Below, piece by piece: positions 45,337 to 58,200 of a stretch of DNA of 64,000 nucleotides. Position numbers and translations under genes: made by a program. The notes under the pieces were generated by a model, which was not told the origin of the DNA, made no database searches, and worked only from the letters and a program-made list of their open reading frames with translations. Each line of letters begins with the position of its first letter. Position 1 is the stretch's first letter. The stretch comes from Amphiura filiformis (Eukaryota > Echinodermata > Ophiuroidea > Amphilepidida > Amphiuridae). The DNA is taken from NCBI RefSeq assembly GCF_039555335.1, contig NC_092635.1:55712258-55776257 (forward strand), in the 5' to 3' direction.

Positions 45337-45836
45337 TAGCTGAAAAATGTCACATGATTGTTCCCGAAATGTTTTTTCTCTTCAGCACATAGTATGTATG
45401 TTATCTTCGATCACTTCCCATTAATATACGTACCATGATTACTAAAAATGTAAAGCAGAGGGAAAGGCCTTTTGCTCATCAGTATCTGACAGTCTATATT
45501 AACGCGTTTGTATATCATATAGCCACAGCAGCAATTATGTAGCGGCTAAAAGCAGCGCCGTTTGAAAATTAAACTCAATTTAGGTAAAACCATATCATGA
45601 TATAGTGCAGCGGTTTCATCTTCCAGAATCACTATCTTGGATTTTTGTGAAAATATCGAAAGATGAATGTTCAAAGTGCTCTGTCCTGGTTTTGACAAGG
45701 TTTTGCATGAATAAATTTTAGAACAATGGGGTAATTAACATTACTTTAGACATAAAATCGCTATTGCAGAAAAACAAAATGATGAATAGAATCGCAACTG
45801 TTACTCACCTGGCATCAATACTTTTGAAATTACGAG

Positions 45837-46628
45837 GCATACTGCAGTTACTGTCCGTTTTCCTATACACAATACACAGTGCTCTTTCCCATTGACGCGT
45901 GACCCTACAAATAGCCCTACGTTAACAGTATGGGGATATGACTAGTTAACGTCGCTGTGTGAAAAATAACCGGCCAATATAAAAAGTACTCTTCTAAAGT
46001 TCTAGAAAATATAGTTTTTTAACATGTCTTAAATTTTTAGCTAATTTAGATGTTTGGAAATATTCGTACTTTGGTGTTTTAGTTAATGTTATAGGTAATA
46101 GTACATTGCCTAGTTAACGTCGCTGTGTGAAAAATAACCGGCCAATATTAAAAGTACTCTTCTAAAATTCTAGACAATATAGTTTTGTAACATGTCCTAA
46201 ATTTTAGCTAATTTAGGTGTTTGAGAGGGTCGTACTTTTGTGTTTTAGGAAGGACATGTAAACGACAGATAACACCAAAAATATGAAGAAATTATTTCCA
46301 AACCGTGTTAAGTCAAAAATCATTATGTTGCTCAGTTTCAAGAATGCTGGTGTACAAAAAGCACGCCATTGTCTGATTTCGTGAACAAAGCCACACATAA
46401 CATTGTTTCCTTTCGTTTCCTTTATAATCGGTTACCCAACTGAAGCTATGAATACCAGCTTTATTGCGATATCGCACATGAAAACAGTCACTTGTGCACA
46501 ACCAGAGAAGATCCGATTTAATCAATTGAGCTGTTTCAATGAGTGTTATCTTGGTTTAATAGCTTTTAATGGGGTTAAGTCCTGCAAAGGTCGAGATGAA
46601 TTCTACTGTAGACATGACTGCATCATGG
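45837..46628. repeat. Segmental duplication, copy 1 (upstream of the transporter)
   Basis: About 790 bp sharing GCAGTTACTGTCCGTTTTCC at its start and GACATGACTGCATCATG at its end with 55796-56662. It contains two internal copies of GTGTGAAAAATAACCGGCCA. I see no convincing gene in it. Confidence 0.85.
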
Positions 46629-46732
46629 GTTTTTTAAGTGAATAAGCAAAAACAGTTAATTGAATCTGACACTGCCTACAAAGCGCGACTACAACAATTA
46701 TGGGGCTCAGCCAGCCGTGCAGTATTGACATT

Positions 46733-48206
46733 AATATTAGAGAGCTTGCGGAATGAAGTTACTGGAACTTTAACGGCAACTTCAAAAATATCGATTCGAT
46801 TTCTTGCTCAACTTCACTTCAACGCGAACGTCAGATTGGTTTCTGTAACAACAGCGTCTTGTTGTTTAAACTAGGGGAAGTGTATCAATGGGTGATCAAC
46901 AGAAGGGTATGTAAAAGCGACTGCATCAAATTTCTCCCTTTTGTTTGCTGAAGTGGTTTGTTGGTAACACTTATTACAATAGGCGCTTAGTTTGAATAAA
47001 CATGGATTACATCTCTTGGCGATGACCAATGCAATGGGAATTAGGCCTATGTTATGAGCTATACGCTAATATTATACTTCTAAACATGTTTCAATTAAAT
47101 ATTCTTGTGATATGCCTATATTATTGTCCCGGATTATTATAATAAAAGCTCAATTATTATTCCAGTAAACGTCAGTTTTGTCAATTTTATATTTCCATCA
47201 GGACACAAGCCCATTTTATCTGTTTGCTCTCCCTAGCCCCCCCCCCCACCACCACCATTACCACCTCTCCATATCATCCGCTCCCTCCATCTATTCATCT
47301 ATCCTCACTTTCCCACTCCCCAGTGGCGTTGCCAGGAGTTTTCTTTTAGGAGGGCAAGGACTCCTCTTTGCATTCTGATCGAATTAAATATATCTCCCCG
47401 AATGATCCTCATTTTGTTCTTTAAAAACTCCCAGAATTTTGATTTTCAACCAACATATTTCTGGATGCTCCTTTTCTGACATTCTTATTTTTTGTGACAA
47501 ATAGGCCTCCTCTTTTAATAATGAATAATTTGGTTGACATACAATACCCATAGGCCTATAATATGCGTATAATAGCGTGGCACATGTTAGACCAGCTGAA
47601 TTTGGGTACATAATGTAGGCCTAAATGAATAAAATACCTGAACAGTACAAACATATTTGGTTATATAGAGGTGTAATTATAAGACACGCAACGTTGTAAA
47701 AAATGTTCACAGTAGCTGCAATTCGCAGAAGTTCACTACACTGCTGGGTCCCGTAAAATCAGTCAATTTTACTGGAACTTAATCCCCTTGGCGTTGAAGT
47801 CAAGCCAAAAACTTGGTTCCGCAAGCTGATTTGGTGTACGTCATGAGCACACACAAATGTATATATCAAGTGTGACGTTTGGAACAAAATTTATTTTGAT
47901 CTAATTCAATCAGTAATTTTAGCATCATGTGGCATGTTTTTTACCCAAACCAAATTAGATTTCCAATAATTGGTCTATTAACTAGACAATACATAAGTGG
48001 TAATTATGTAGTCTATGAGGAAATATGCAAACCATTGTTTTAATTATGACGTATTTTCATCATAATTTACGGCACACTATAGATTCTGGCGTTAACTTTA
48101 ACTTCAAGCGGCTTTAATGGCAGAGTGGTTTTGAATACATAATCCTCTATAATCCTCTAGACGTTAAAGTTAAAGTAACTCCATTTCGCAAGCTCTCTAT
48201 TATAGA
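46733..48206. mobile_element. Putative 1.5-kb inverted-repeat element
   Basis: AGAGAGCTTGCGGAATGAAG at about 46738 has its inverted match CTCCATTTCGCAAGCTCTCT at about 48180-48200, with homology extending about 37 bp. No transposase frame recognised. Confidence 0.5.
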
Positions 48207-49744
48207 TTTTTGCTACCCTGTTTAGTGTGGGTTCCTTTATATCGATGCAATGTGTTATGAGTCGCTTAATGACTCAAGGCCAAAAACGCTTTTTTCCCAA
48301 ATTCACTTCAGAATGCACAACAAAACAGACTGTTTGATTAAGTTAACAATATCTAAGTCTTGTAATCAAAAGTAAAGCATGATAATAATCTTGTGAGTGA
48401 ACATAAATATATACAATCAGTCAGAATTAATTATACACTATGTTTAATGATTTTACTTAGCCAGCAGCCTTCTTCGTGTTGTTGATTTAAAGTTCCGATG
48501 TATGTCCTGATTCACTTGAGATCACTGTTCAGCGAAGTTCACCGAATACTGTTATATCCTTTGCATCTCCAAAACAGGCCTGCATTGATCAGTTGTCCCC
48601 CTGTTTTCACTTACATTGGCAGATGTGTTGTTTAAACCAGACTTCAGCAAGTCGACAGAAGAATATATTCTTTTCTTGGAAGAGGTACACACTTTGACGT
48701 TTTCACATTACATCTCTGACTATATAGTAGTACATTGACTACATAAAATATTTCTGGTTCGCAATTTCCTTTCTTTGAAGTAAATGGACTGTAAGCACAC
48801 TATTACTAGCCCACAACAACACTCTAAACTGTGTTGAATTGTTTGACCATTTTCTTATATACCAAAAAAATATTAATTTTATATTATTTATATTCATTCC
48901 TTCAGTCCAACAACCGTAAGTTCCCCAAAAGCCTCAGAAGTCGGCAGATAAAATTGCAGGTAAATCAATGCTCCAGCATTCCATTTCTCTACTAAAATTT
49001 CCCAAAATTCCCTAATATTAAGGGGGCAAAATACTCTTGCTGAAACGATAGACCGAGAATATGAATTATGTATTCGAAGCACTCAATGCTCGTTTAGAAA
49101 TATCTTTTACACATTATTTTTATTGTTTTCATTTCGTTCGCTAGTTCACTTTCTTTATAGCTTTACTTTGTAATAGTACTTGGCCACCTATACTTCATAA
49201 GGTTAAGTTATATTCAAACATGTTGGTTAGCTCCCAAAACCAGAATCTGAAGTGCTTGAATATTGTCTGTACATACGTACGTTAATGCGCTTTTTCAGAA
49301 GAATCAAAGCGCAATAAAAACTACCGTCCTAAGGCAGGAAAATGCATACAAGACATAATAAGAAGTAAAATAACACTTATATGGAAACAAGTGTTTTTAG
49401 CAATTTTGTTTAGAAAATGGCACGAGAACGAGTCTCTCTGGTGGGAAGAAAGAGGGTATTCCAAAGCTTTAAAAACAACATATCACAGAAAAAGTCCTAC
49501 TATAATTATAATAGAGCGATTTGAAGTGGCCCGATCCATACCAGTTCTGTGAAACCAAGAACAAAATGATTCGTAAAATCTATTGATAATCACCCACATC
49601 AGGTGGACTTTGGTGGTGTCATGAAATGCCAATCTGTCAACCACTTTGACTAAATGTCATTGGCTTTGATCCACAGTCGATCTTCAGCACATGTACATCT
49701 GGGAAAAGGTTGTTGATCTGAAGATGGTAATGCTTCGTGAGATT

Positions 49745-49977
49745 CAGGCCCGTACGCAGGATTTTTTTTGGGGGGTGCTGATTTTGAAAAAGTGGACTTT
49801 TTCCCAAGGGGGGGGCGATTTTGTGAAAAGTGGACTTTCTTCCCCAAATTTGGACCTTTTTGACCAAAATGCGTAAAAACCTGATTTTTGGCTCGCTGCG
49901 CTCGCAAATTCTCAAAATTTGGGACTTTTTGTATACTTTTGCAAATTTGGGGAGGTGCGGTTCTGCGTACGGGCCTG
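49745..49977. mobile_element. hAT-like MITE in the CARD-3 pseudo-exon
   Basis: A 233-bp insertion with inverted ends CAGGCCCGTACGCAG and CTGCGTACGGGCCTG, flanked by the 8-bp direct repeat GTGAGATT (49737-49744 and 49978-49985). The functional gene has a single GTGAGAT at this place, so the insertion site is certain. An 8-bp duplication and CAG-start ends are typical of hAT elements. No transposase is encoded. Confidence 0.85.
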
Positions 49978-50102
49978 GTGAGATTGCATCGGAAGTAATC
50001 ATCCGAACCTTGTCCACCCATATATCAGACTTCCTTCATATGTACAAAGTGACTACAAACGTAAATTCACTGCCAGGAAATCATCAGATGGAGAGACGAG
50101 GC

Positions 50103-50660
50103 ACACCGACACCGCCCGGCTAATAATTATTTGGTGCAGCAGGGACATTAAAATGAATACACGGGATCGATACACGTGAATTGCTATGCACGATTTTGAT
50201 ATCAGACGAAAATCTTCGGATACTGGGTTAGAAAATGATGAATATCTCCCGCCATGATTTTTTTCTCAAGACACCAGATTTGGTCTCATACACTTGAAAA
50301 TACGTGTTGAACAGATATGATAGTCGCTAGAATGCGCTTTGAAAATTGGCCGTGCGCTTTGAACTCAAAATTTGACCATTTTATATTGCGTTGGTCCTAC
50401 AGCGTGCAGCGTGTAGTACAGCTGCACTCACTGTAGGCAGTATAAAGTCGATGACCATTGAACTCAATGGGGTATACAAGCTTATTCACGCACAACCAAG
50501 ATCGATTACCCGGCTATTGTGAGTAGCCTTAGTTATGTCCCTCAATTAATTATTAGTTTTAAAGAGCTTTAAAGGTTTGAACCAAATGGCTAATCGTGGC
50601 TGTGGATTTAACCTACCATGGCGATTCCTGTTATGAAGATATAGGGTCGATGACACTGTG
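50103..50660. mobile_element. Second insertion in the CARD-3 pseudo-exon
   Basis: About 558 bp without a match to the functional exon separates two parts that are contiguous there. CGAGG occurs at both junctions and the ends begin CACA and end TGTG. This suggests an insertion with a 5-bp duplication, family unknown. Confidence 0.5.
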
Positions 50661-50860
50661 CGAGGGCAGTGAGATGGATCATGGATCGACTACAAAAGTG
50701 TAAAGATGGCAGATGGCCTGGAGCACTTATTGACATCTTACAATGTAATGATGCATTACTTGACAAGACAATAATTATGTTATTACTGTATAAATTTATA
50801 TTATAGTAACCTTTCTTAACTGTAAATTGTACCAACAGATTGGCTATGCGAGGAGGTCAG

Positions 50861-52002
50861 CCACAAATATACTACCATATTATTTTTGTTTATAAAGGTA
50901 CACTCAACAAACAAAACGATCACAATGAAAAGTGTGACACCACCACCTTTTTGGATGTTAATGCATGGCCTTATAGGGGAGAAAGAAAAACCTTGTTTTT
51001 GCCAAATGTAACACATATTTGTCACACATTATAAGTAAACGAAAACCTTTCCAGCCCGACAAAGATGGTTATATGAGCTGAAAGTTTGTGGTCTACTACT
51101 AGGCCTATTCCAAAAAGCAGTACTCTCCATACTTTAATTCCCGAGATCTAAAATATACTACAATACCTCATTTCAGTCTCTTATTTCCCTTAAAAAACGA
51201 CTCATTTTCAGCCAGTGACTGAAGCCCATTGATTTCATGCTAATGCTGTTACGTAATCAGGTATAATTTTGTGTTGTTTGAAAGACAAAGGTACAGTGTT
51301 TATGTGATAATAGAGAAATGCCATGAAAATTATCCATATCAACTCTCATTAATTACTGACCAGTGACCGCCCCTCGTAAGTCACTGAAAGTTGCAGCAAA
51401 AATACTTTTGAAAAATTTACGAAAGTTCTCTTTATAGCAGTACTAAAGAATACAGATTATACTACAACTCGGGCTACACGTTTACGAGAACGATATTGAT
51501 AGCACCCTCTATCTGGCTTTCATTACAAGTCATTTGGTCAAAGTCCATAGAGGTCATTTTACCTGTTCAAGTAGCAGGTTCAAGTTTCAATATTTCAATA
51601 TTTCATGAGAATGCGTTTCTTCACGGTTGTTTTGCTGCGATAGTTGCGGTGTTTTGCTCATTTCTTTCATGAGGAGAGTTTTAATACGGATCGGAAGATT
51701 CTTGAACACATTGATAGTGTTGCCACGGGCAGAGTTTATTCACTCACATTCTCTGAGCTTAAAACGCGGGTTCAAACGTAATAGTATTTTGCCTGTATCA
51801 AATGCGGAAATACATGTAGATGTAGGGACTACATTTCATTGCTAGGAAAGAAGGAACTGCCCTTCTATTCTGTTCCTTTCTTTTCTCTTCATAGACCAGC
51901 ATACTTATATAAACTTTTTAGCCTGGCTTGAGCATTTTGCTTGCGCCTGGTTCCATCAGGACCCATGTGTGTCTTCTGTGTCTTCGCACGGAGGGACCGT
52001 TT
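50861..52002. other. Upstream region of the second ANK gene
   Basis: No recognisable exon. This holds the likely promoter of the gene starting at 52139. No confident TATA or other motif was assigned. Confidence 0.45.
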
Positions 52003-52122
52003 AACAAACCAACCAACCAACCAACCAACCAACCAACTAACCAACCAACCAACCAACCAACCAACCAACCAACCAACCAACGCAACCAACCAACCAACGC
52101 AACCAACCAACCAATCAACCAA
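52003..52122. repeat. CCAA/AACC microsatellite
   Basis: About 120 bp of mostly perfect CCAA units with a few CGCA variants. It ends 17 bases before the start codon of the second ANK gene, so it probably lies in the 5' UTR or promoter. Confidence 0.9.
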
Positions 52123-52138
52123 ACATCGCTAAATCAAA

Positions 52139-52228
52139 ATGGAGTTATTGAAAGCAGCAACAGCAGGCCTTAGGAATGAATGTGAACACCTACTAATTGC
52201 TGGTGCAAACCCTAATTTTAAAGACCAT
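52139..52228 (+). CDS. Start exon of the second ANK gene
   Basis: Thirty codons from ATG, starting [19 protein letters not shown] and ending [10 protein letters not shown], then donor GTAAGT. This is the second half of an ANK repeat, so the array would begin right at the N-terminus. Confidence 0.75.
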
Positions 52229-55200
52229 GTAAGTAAAGTTCGTTTTATTTTAAATAATGTACTCATACTATACCCGGATACTATATACTAGCCAACTTCA
52301 TAAACACGAAATGTTGTTGATTTCATTTCTCTCATACATTGCAGCACGTACTCAACTGCAAGACGTACAGGGTGGCTCAAAATATCAGTACCCGAGCATA
52401 CGACAGTTTCTATAGTATATTTGGAGGTTTTACTTAACGCATGATTAAGATGACAATTTAAGGTTATCAATTTTAGTGGTATTTGAGGCATTTTCTAGAT
52501 ATAAGAAAATGCTCTGAGCATTGATCAATATACCTTTTGTTTGGAGCAAATCGGACATACGGTTTCTATAATACATCAATTTATATTTTCTTTGTATACT
52601 ATTGTTTTTATCAATAATCAAAGTAGTAATATAGCCTGTAGAGACGTTGCCACTTCCGGTTTAGGGGTCAAAGGTCAACCCAGGTCAAAGGTCACTTCCG
52701 GGTCATGGGTCATGAGGTCAATCGGAAGTGGTGAAAAGTCAACCGGAAATGCCGCCATTTTGAAAGGTCAACCGGAAATACCGCCATTTTCAAAATTTTA
52801 AAAAAAATATAAAAATTTTAAAAAATTATTAAAAAATTTTTCCAGAAAAAAATTACAAAAAATGTTTTCAAAAAAATAAAAAATTACAAAAAAAATAAAA
52901 ATTTTCAAAAAAAAAAAAATTTCAAAAAAAATTTCCGGGTCAAAAGTGAACTTTGACCCGGAAGTGAACTTTGACCCAAAATGATCCTCAGGGGGTGTTT
53001 TTTTTCTAGAAACATTGAATTTTTTAAATAAGAATTTTTTTTCCCTAATTTAAAACGTATCGACCGTTCTATGGAACGTGTCGGCGTCAAATTCGGTATA
53101 CAGGGTGAGGGTCGAATTACAAACTACCCGCGGGGGTCGAGAAGTCAAAAGGTCGATGCGCTTAAAAAATTATTTTGTCTGAGGAAATATCATATTTTTC
53201 ATTCTATACCCCGTATCGAAATGCGTCAAAGCGTAACGAATTGCGTCCAAAATGCGTCGTTGTGTCGTAATTTGCGTCAAAGCGTAACTAATTGCGTCGA
53301 TTAATGCGTAAATTGCGCAACAAAATGCGTAACGCAAAAGCTTATATAAACCGGTTAGCTTAAACCTCTCGGTCATTTCGATTCGAGCCTTCAAAGAGTC
53401 AACATGAATACCTTTAAATCTTACCCTTGCTCCCTGTGCGGCAGGACGTTCTCGCGCAAGTACGATCTCGAGAGACACGAGCGACACGTACACTCCAAGG
53501 AAAGAGAGGAAGAAGAAGAGGAGGATATAGATTCCGACGATAAAGAGTCGGAGGTCGAAGAGCGCGAAGTGTCGGACGAAGACAACGATGAACTGGAAGA
53601 CAACGAGGCTTATCGGGAATGGTACGATGGAGCTAAAGAAACTACGGAAGACATGAGGAGGGAAAAATACGAAAAGTACATCAAAGACGGCATGGACCCG
53701 GAGATGGCTAGGGAAAAGGCCTACCTGAAAACCGTCACGCGCGTCTCAAAGACGAAGACGTTTATACGGAGATCACGGACGATCTCGAGGAGAAAATGGA
53801 GAAAGGTGTCGAGGTAGACAAAGCCGTGAAGAGAACGATGGCCAAACATCGGTCTAAATTTGACGGGCTGTTCCAGTACGACGAAGATGATGACGTTGAT
53901 GAGTCTGCCACGGACGAAGATTAACCCGCGATGATTAACCCGCAAACAATTGCGTACTTTTAAAGCTAATAAAGTAGAGAAACAAAATACAATTGGCTCT
54001 TTTACTCGTTATTACCCAAATTTTAAACCTCTAACCTCCCTTTTGCGTAACGCATTTCGTTGCGCAATCGACGCAATTTACGCATTTTGACGCAATCTAT
54101 AACGCTTTGACGCATTTCGTTGCGTAATCGACGCAATTAGTTACGCTTTGACGCATTTTGTGACGCATTGACGCATTTTTGACGCGATTCGTTACGCTTT
54201 GACGCATTTCAAGACGCATTGACGCATTTTTGACGCGATTCGTTACGCTTTGACGCATTTTGTTACGCAATCGACGCATTTTGCCGCATTTGTGCATTTT
54301 GTTGTATATTTGGTGGTGATGGGAGGGGAGAGGAGAACTGGTTCTAACCGGTTTTATCCAGTTCTATATATAGCATTACTCCGCTTATTTCACAGCTCAT
54401 TGGCTCATTTCCCTGATCATTTACTCATTTACATGCTCATTGACATGCTCATTGATTCATTTCACGCATCATTGACTCATTTTACCGCTCATTTGCTCAT
54501 TTCACCGCTCATTTGCTCATTTCACCGCTCATTTGCTCATTTCACCGCTCATTTACTCATTTCACTGCTCATTTACTCATTTTACATGCTCATTGGCTCA
54601 TTTTGTATTTTTTTGAAAAATATTTTGTAATGTTTTTTTTGGAAATTTTTGTGATTTTTTTTTTTGGGAAATTTTTTGTGAAATTTTTTTTTGAATTTTT
54701 TTTTCAATTTTCAAAATGGCGGTATTTCCGGTTGACCTTTCAAAATGGAGGCATTTCCGGTTGACCTTTGACCCCTTCCGATTGACCTCATGACCCATGA
54801 CCCGGAAGTGACCTTTGACCTGGGTTGACCTTTGACCCCTAAACCGGAAGTGGCAACGTCTCTACAGGCTTAATAAGCTATAAGCAGTCAAAAGCCTCAT
54901 TAATATGTCATTTTTGCGAATATTTTGCTAAAAATCAATACATAAATGTTCATGGTACGTACAAGGTGTCCCATAAAAAGGTTACACGTAGAAAATGAAG
55001 CGCATTTCGTCATGGTACAACAAAATAATGTAATTTTTCAGATATTATTTATGTATCCTTCTTGTAACTGTTTGCTGAGTTTCAATTCTGTATCTTAAAA
55101 GCAACTTAACTTATGAGCGAAAGATGACAGGGGTGTCAAGAGTAGTCTCGGTCCCAGCCGATTTGTGCTCCTTCGTCACTAAACAAACCGTCTGGCGACA

Positions 55201-58200
55201 ACCTCATAGTACGTCTTTCCTGATTGGCTGAATTAACTCAGTAAAATATTGGGTTGCCAAATAAGGCAAGTTGGTGGACAGCCATGCGGTGATATAAATC
55301 CCCGTATTAATCAACACAATGTATGTGAGTACGCGTTGCGAGTCGCTGACATGAAAGGCGATATCAGACGATTGGCGCCTCAGTGGCGGCAAGTTAGCGT
55401 ACATTTTGCGTTTGTGGTATCTACAAAGTACGATGTTTGTGTCACTTACACGAGTCACGCCCTAATTCATCAGCCATAGCCAATTGAAAACCTTTTTATT
55501 TGGAAATTCATTAACCGACCCTGAACCAATCAGCAATCATCATTTCGGGGTTGTCGCCAGACGGTTTGTTTAGTGACGGAGGAACACAAACCGGCTGGGA
55601 CCGAGACAATGTCAAGAGTGGCTAACCATCAAAATATCGCACAACGAAAGTTGAACAAAAGCGCTTGTTTTCAGATCTTTTCTTCATTACTTTTTATGTT
55701 TCTCTTATTTTTCATTTTATTATATTGAAAAATTAAATATTGTACACTGAAAATAAATCAGTTTTAGACCTTCTTGACTCTTGGTGGTAACATACATACT
55801 GCAGTTACTGTCCGTTTTCCTATACACAATACACAGTGCTCTCACCATTGACGCGCGATCTTTACAAATAGTGTATGTTAGAAGTATATTGCATTTGCCT
55901 AGTTAACATCACTGTGTAAAAAATAACCGGCCAATATTTAAACTATTCTCCAAACTTCTAGCAAATATATTTCTCTAACATGACCTAAAATTACAGCTAG
56001 GTTAGATGTTCAGAAATAGTCGCACTTTCGTAGAATATGAGTGAGAGCAAAGCATAGCTAGCTCATAGCTACCCAACTCGCCGTGTTAATTGAATGGAGA
56101 TTTGACCGAAAATATTGAGCTATATTGGTAACGGACCGCTCCGTTCTGAAGGATGCCACAAAAAAACGGTACAAGCTACATTTAAACTATTCTATGAAAT
56201 TCTAGAAAATATAGTTTTGTAACATGTCCTAAATTTTTAGCTAATTTAGGTGTTTGGAAATAGTCGCACTTTTGTGTTTTAGGAAGGATATGTAAACGAC
56301 AGATAACACCAAAATATGAAGAAATTATTTCCAAACCGTGTTAAGTCAACAATCATTATGTTGCTCATTTTCAAGAATGCTGGTTAACAAAAAGCAGGCC
56401 ATTGTCTCATTTCGTGAACAAAGGTCCACATACCATTGTTTCCTTGCGTTTCCTTTATAATCAGTTACCCAACTGAAGCTGTATTATAGCACCTCATAGC
56501 AATACCGCACATATAAAACAGACACATGTGCACAACCAGAGAAGATCCGATTTAATCAGTTGAGCTGTTTCAATGAGTTTTATCTTGGTTTAATAGCTTT
56601 TAATGGGGTTTAAGTCCTGCAAAGGTCGAGATGAATTATACTGTAGACATGACTGCATCATGAGTAAAGGAACATAGTCATTAGAGAAGCACACTGTATC
56701 TCCTGTCATCAACATAGTGAAATTAATAACAATCTTTTGCATTTAGGCAGGGCCGGATTTACCATAGGGCCAGATGGGCCGGGCCCAGGGCCCCAAATTT
56801 TTGGGTCCCCAAAATTGCCCTGTGCAGTGTGCATCTTCCATTTTAGCCGAAAAACACCATGTTTTAGGCCAAAATAGGGTACCTTTATATAGCAAAATTA
56901 AGCTTCAATTGGGGCTTAAAAAGTCTAAAATTGACATTTTTCTCGCGCTTCGCGCGCATATGTCCTAGTTAAATCTAAGAACTTGTCCACTTGCGTGCAC
57001 AAGCCTTCTTCACAGTGCGTTTGGGGCTAGTTTTGGCATGGCCCAGGGCCCCCAAAAAGGTAAATCCGGCCCTGCATTTAGGCCTTGCTTGGATTTTGTT
57101 GACATGAAATCGCTGCTGTTTGTTTTTACATTTCTGACAGAACTCTTGAAATAAAAATGAACAAGATTTATTCCTTGTTTATCAAAATAAAATACTGCAT
57201 CTGCCATGCACGGTGGCTGTGACGGTGATATAATCAACCTCGTGTTGCATTATGTCTCGTAAATAGCTTGGTCAGGAATGCCTGGAATGCGGGCTAAGTA
57301 CGTAGGTTGTGAACTTCAGGAACTTGACATTCACAGGGGTACTAGTACACAATGTAGAGGGTACGTAGATTATGTCATGAGAAGGATATTTATATTTGTT
57401 AACATTAACTTAGATTCTTGTCAAAAATTTACATGTAACCTTTTTTGGGGAGACCCGGTACTTTAATGTTCATGATCTTTTGCCTTGAAACTTGGTCAAA
57501 GTGTTTCTAATATGTTATAGTGTATTATATAGTCTAGCCGCCCTCTAATTTGCATATTTGCATAATTAATGAGCTATTTGTATAAATGCTAATTAATTAT
57601 GCAAATTAGGGCAGCTGGCTAATTAATTATGCATAAATTATCTGGAAGCCATCAGGAACACTTTAACCAAGTTTGAAACCAATATTCTATTAAATAAAAA
57701 TGTTATGAACATTCATCAGTGCATTGTTTTTGTGTCAGTTCCTGCAGAACTGACACCTTCTACTACAGGTTTGACGATCACGTGACAAATCGAATCTGTG
57801 ACGTCAATATTAATATCGATATCAATTTAAGGCTGTTCTAGTTAAATTACATACCCATTGGCATTTTGGCTGTTCCATTTAATTTACATACTCTGAAATA
57901 ATGGCCCCAAAATAGCTGTTCCATTTAATTTACATACTCCCTCTGAAAAAAATGGCTGTTCCATCCGCTGAGAAATCAACATTTCCCTGTGCACTTAGTC
58001 CATGAATTGATCCTGATATGCATTGTCGTATAGAGTTATTTTTTGTACACAACAGGGATGTTACTATTGTTTAACTAAATGAAGCATACTTTTGCTTTTA
58101 TCTTTCTTTGTCCTTTATTAATTATAAATTAGGTGATTTAATTAATATAATTCTTTGTTTCAGCGACCCTGGGGTAAACAGACAAACAAAAACATGCGTC

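Larger units (their letters stand above)
48906..50860 (+). pseudogene. Decayed genomic copy of the last exons of the Roco-CARD gene
   Basis: 48906-48959 copies exon 26376-26429 but has an in-frame TAA at 48917-48919. The intron copy follows (about 48960-49676), then the CARD-3 exon copy in three pieces: 49677-49744, 49986-50102 and from about 50661. The tail copy is near 50839-50860. Because introns are kept, this is a DNA-level duplication and not a processed copy. Two insertions interrupt it, one with a clear 8-bp target duplication. Confidence 0.85.
52633..54869. mobile_element. 2.2-kb element with long inverted ends carrying a C2H2 gene
   Basis: The ends are inverted copies of roughly 170 bp, starting AGCCTGTAGAGACGTTGCCA on the left and ending in its complement on the right. 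They are rich in CCGGAAGT and GGTCAAAGGTC phrases. A TAATA motif lies next to each end with a one-base offset, so the target duplication is uncertain. Inside are inverted arrays of a GACGCA-type motif, one compact gene and a CTCATTTCACCG tandem array. Its base and CpG content is unlike the surrounding AT-rich DNA. Class unknown: it could be a DNA transposon or a remnant of a virus-like element. It looks nearly whole, with about one break in its gene. Confidence 0.7.

Noticed and set aside
47322-47365. CAGTGGCGTTGCCAGGA, similar to one end of a hAT-type MITE
   Set aside because: No matching opposite end or target duplication could be found.
51928-52173. Pro-Thr-Asn-Gln repeat proteins and their Trp-Leu-Val-Gly antisense
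   Set aside because: Translation of the CCAA microsatellite.
54250-54764. His/Leu/Ile-rich open frames
   Set aside because: Translation of the CTCATTTCACCG tandem array and neighbouring T-runs.
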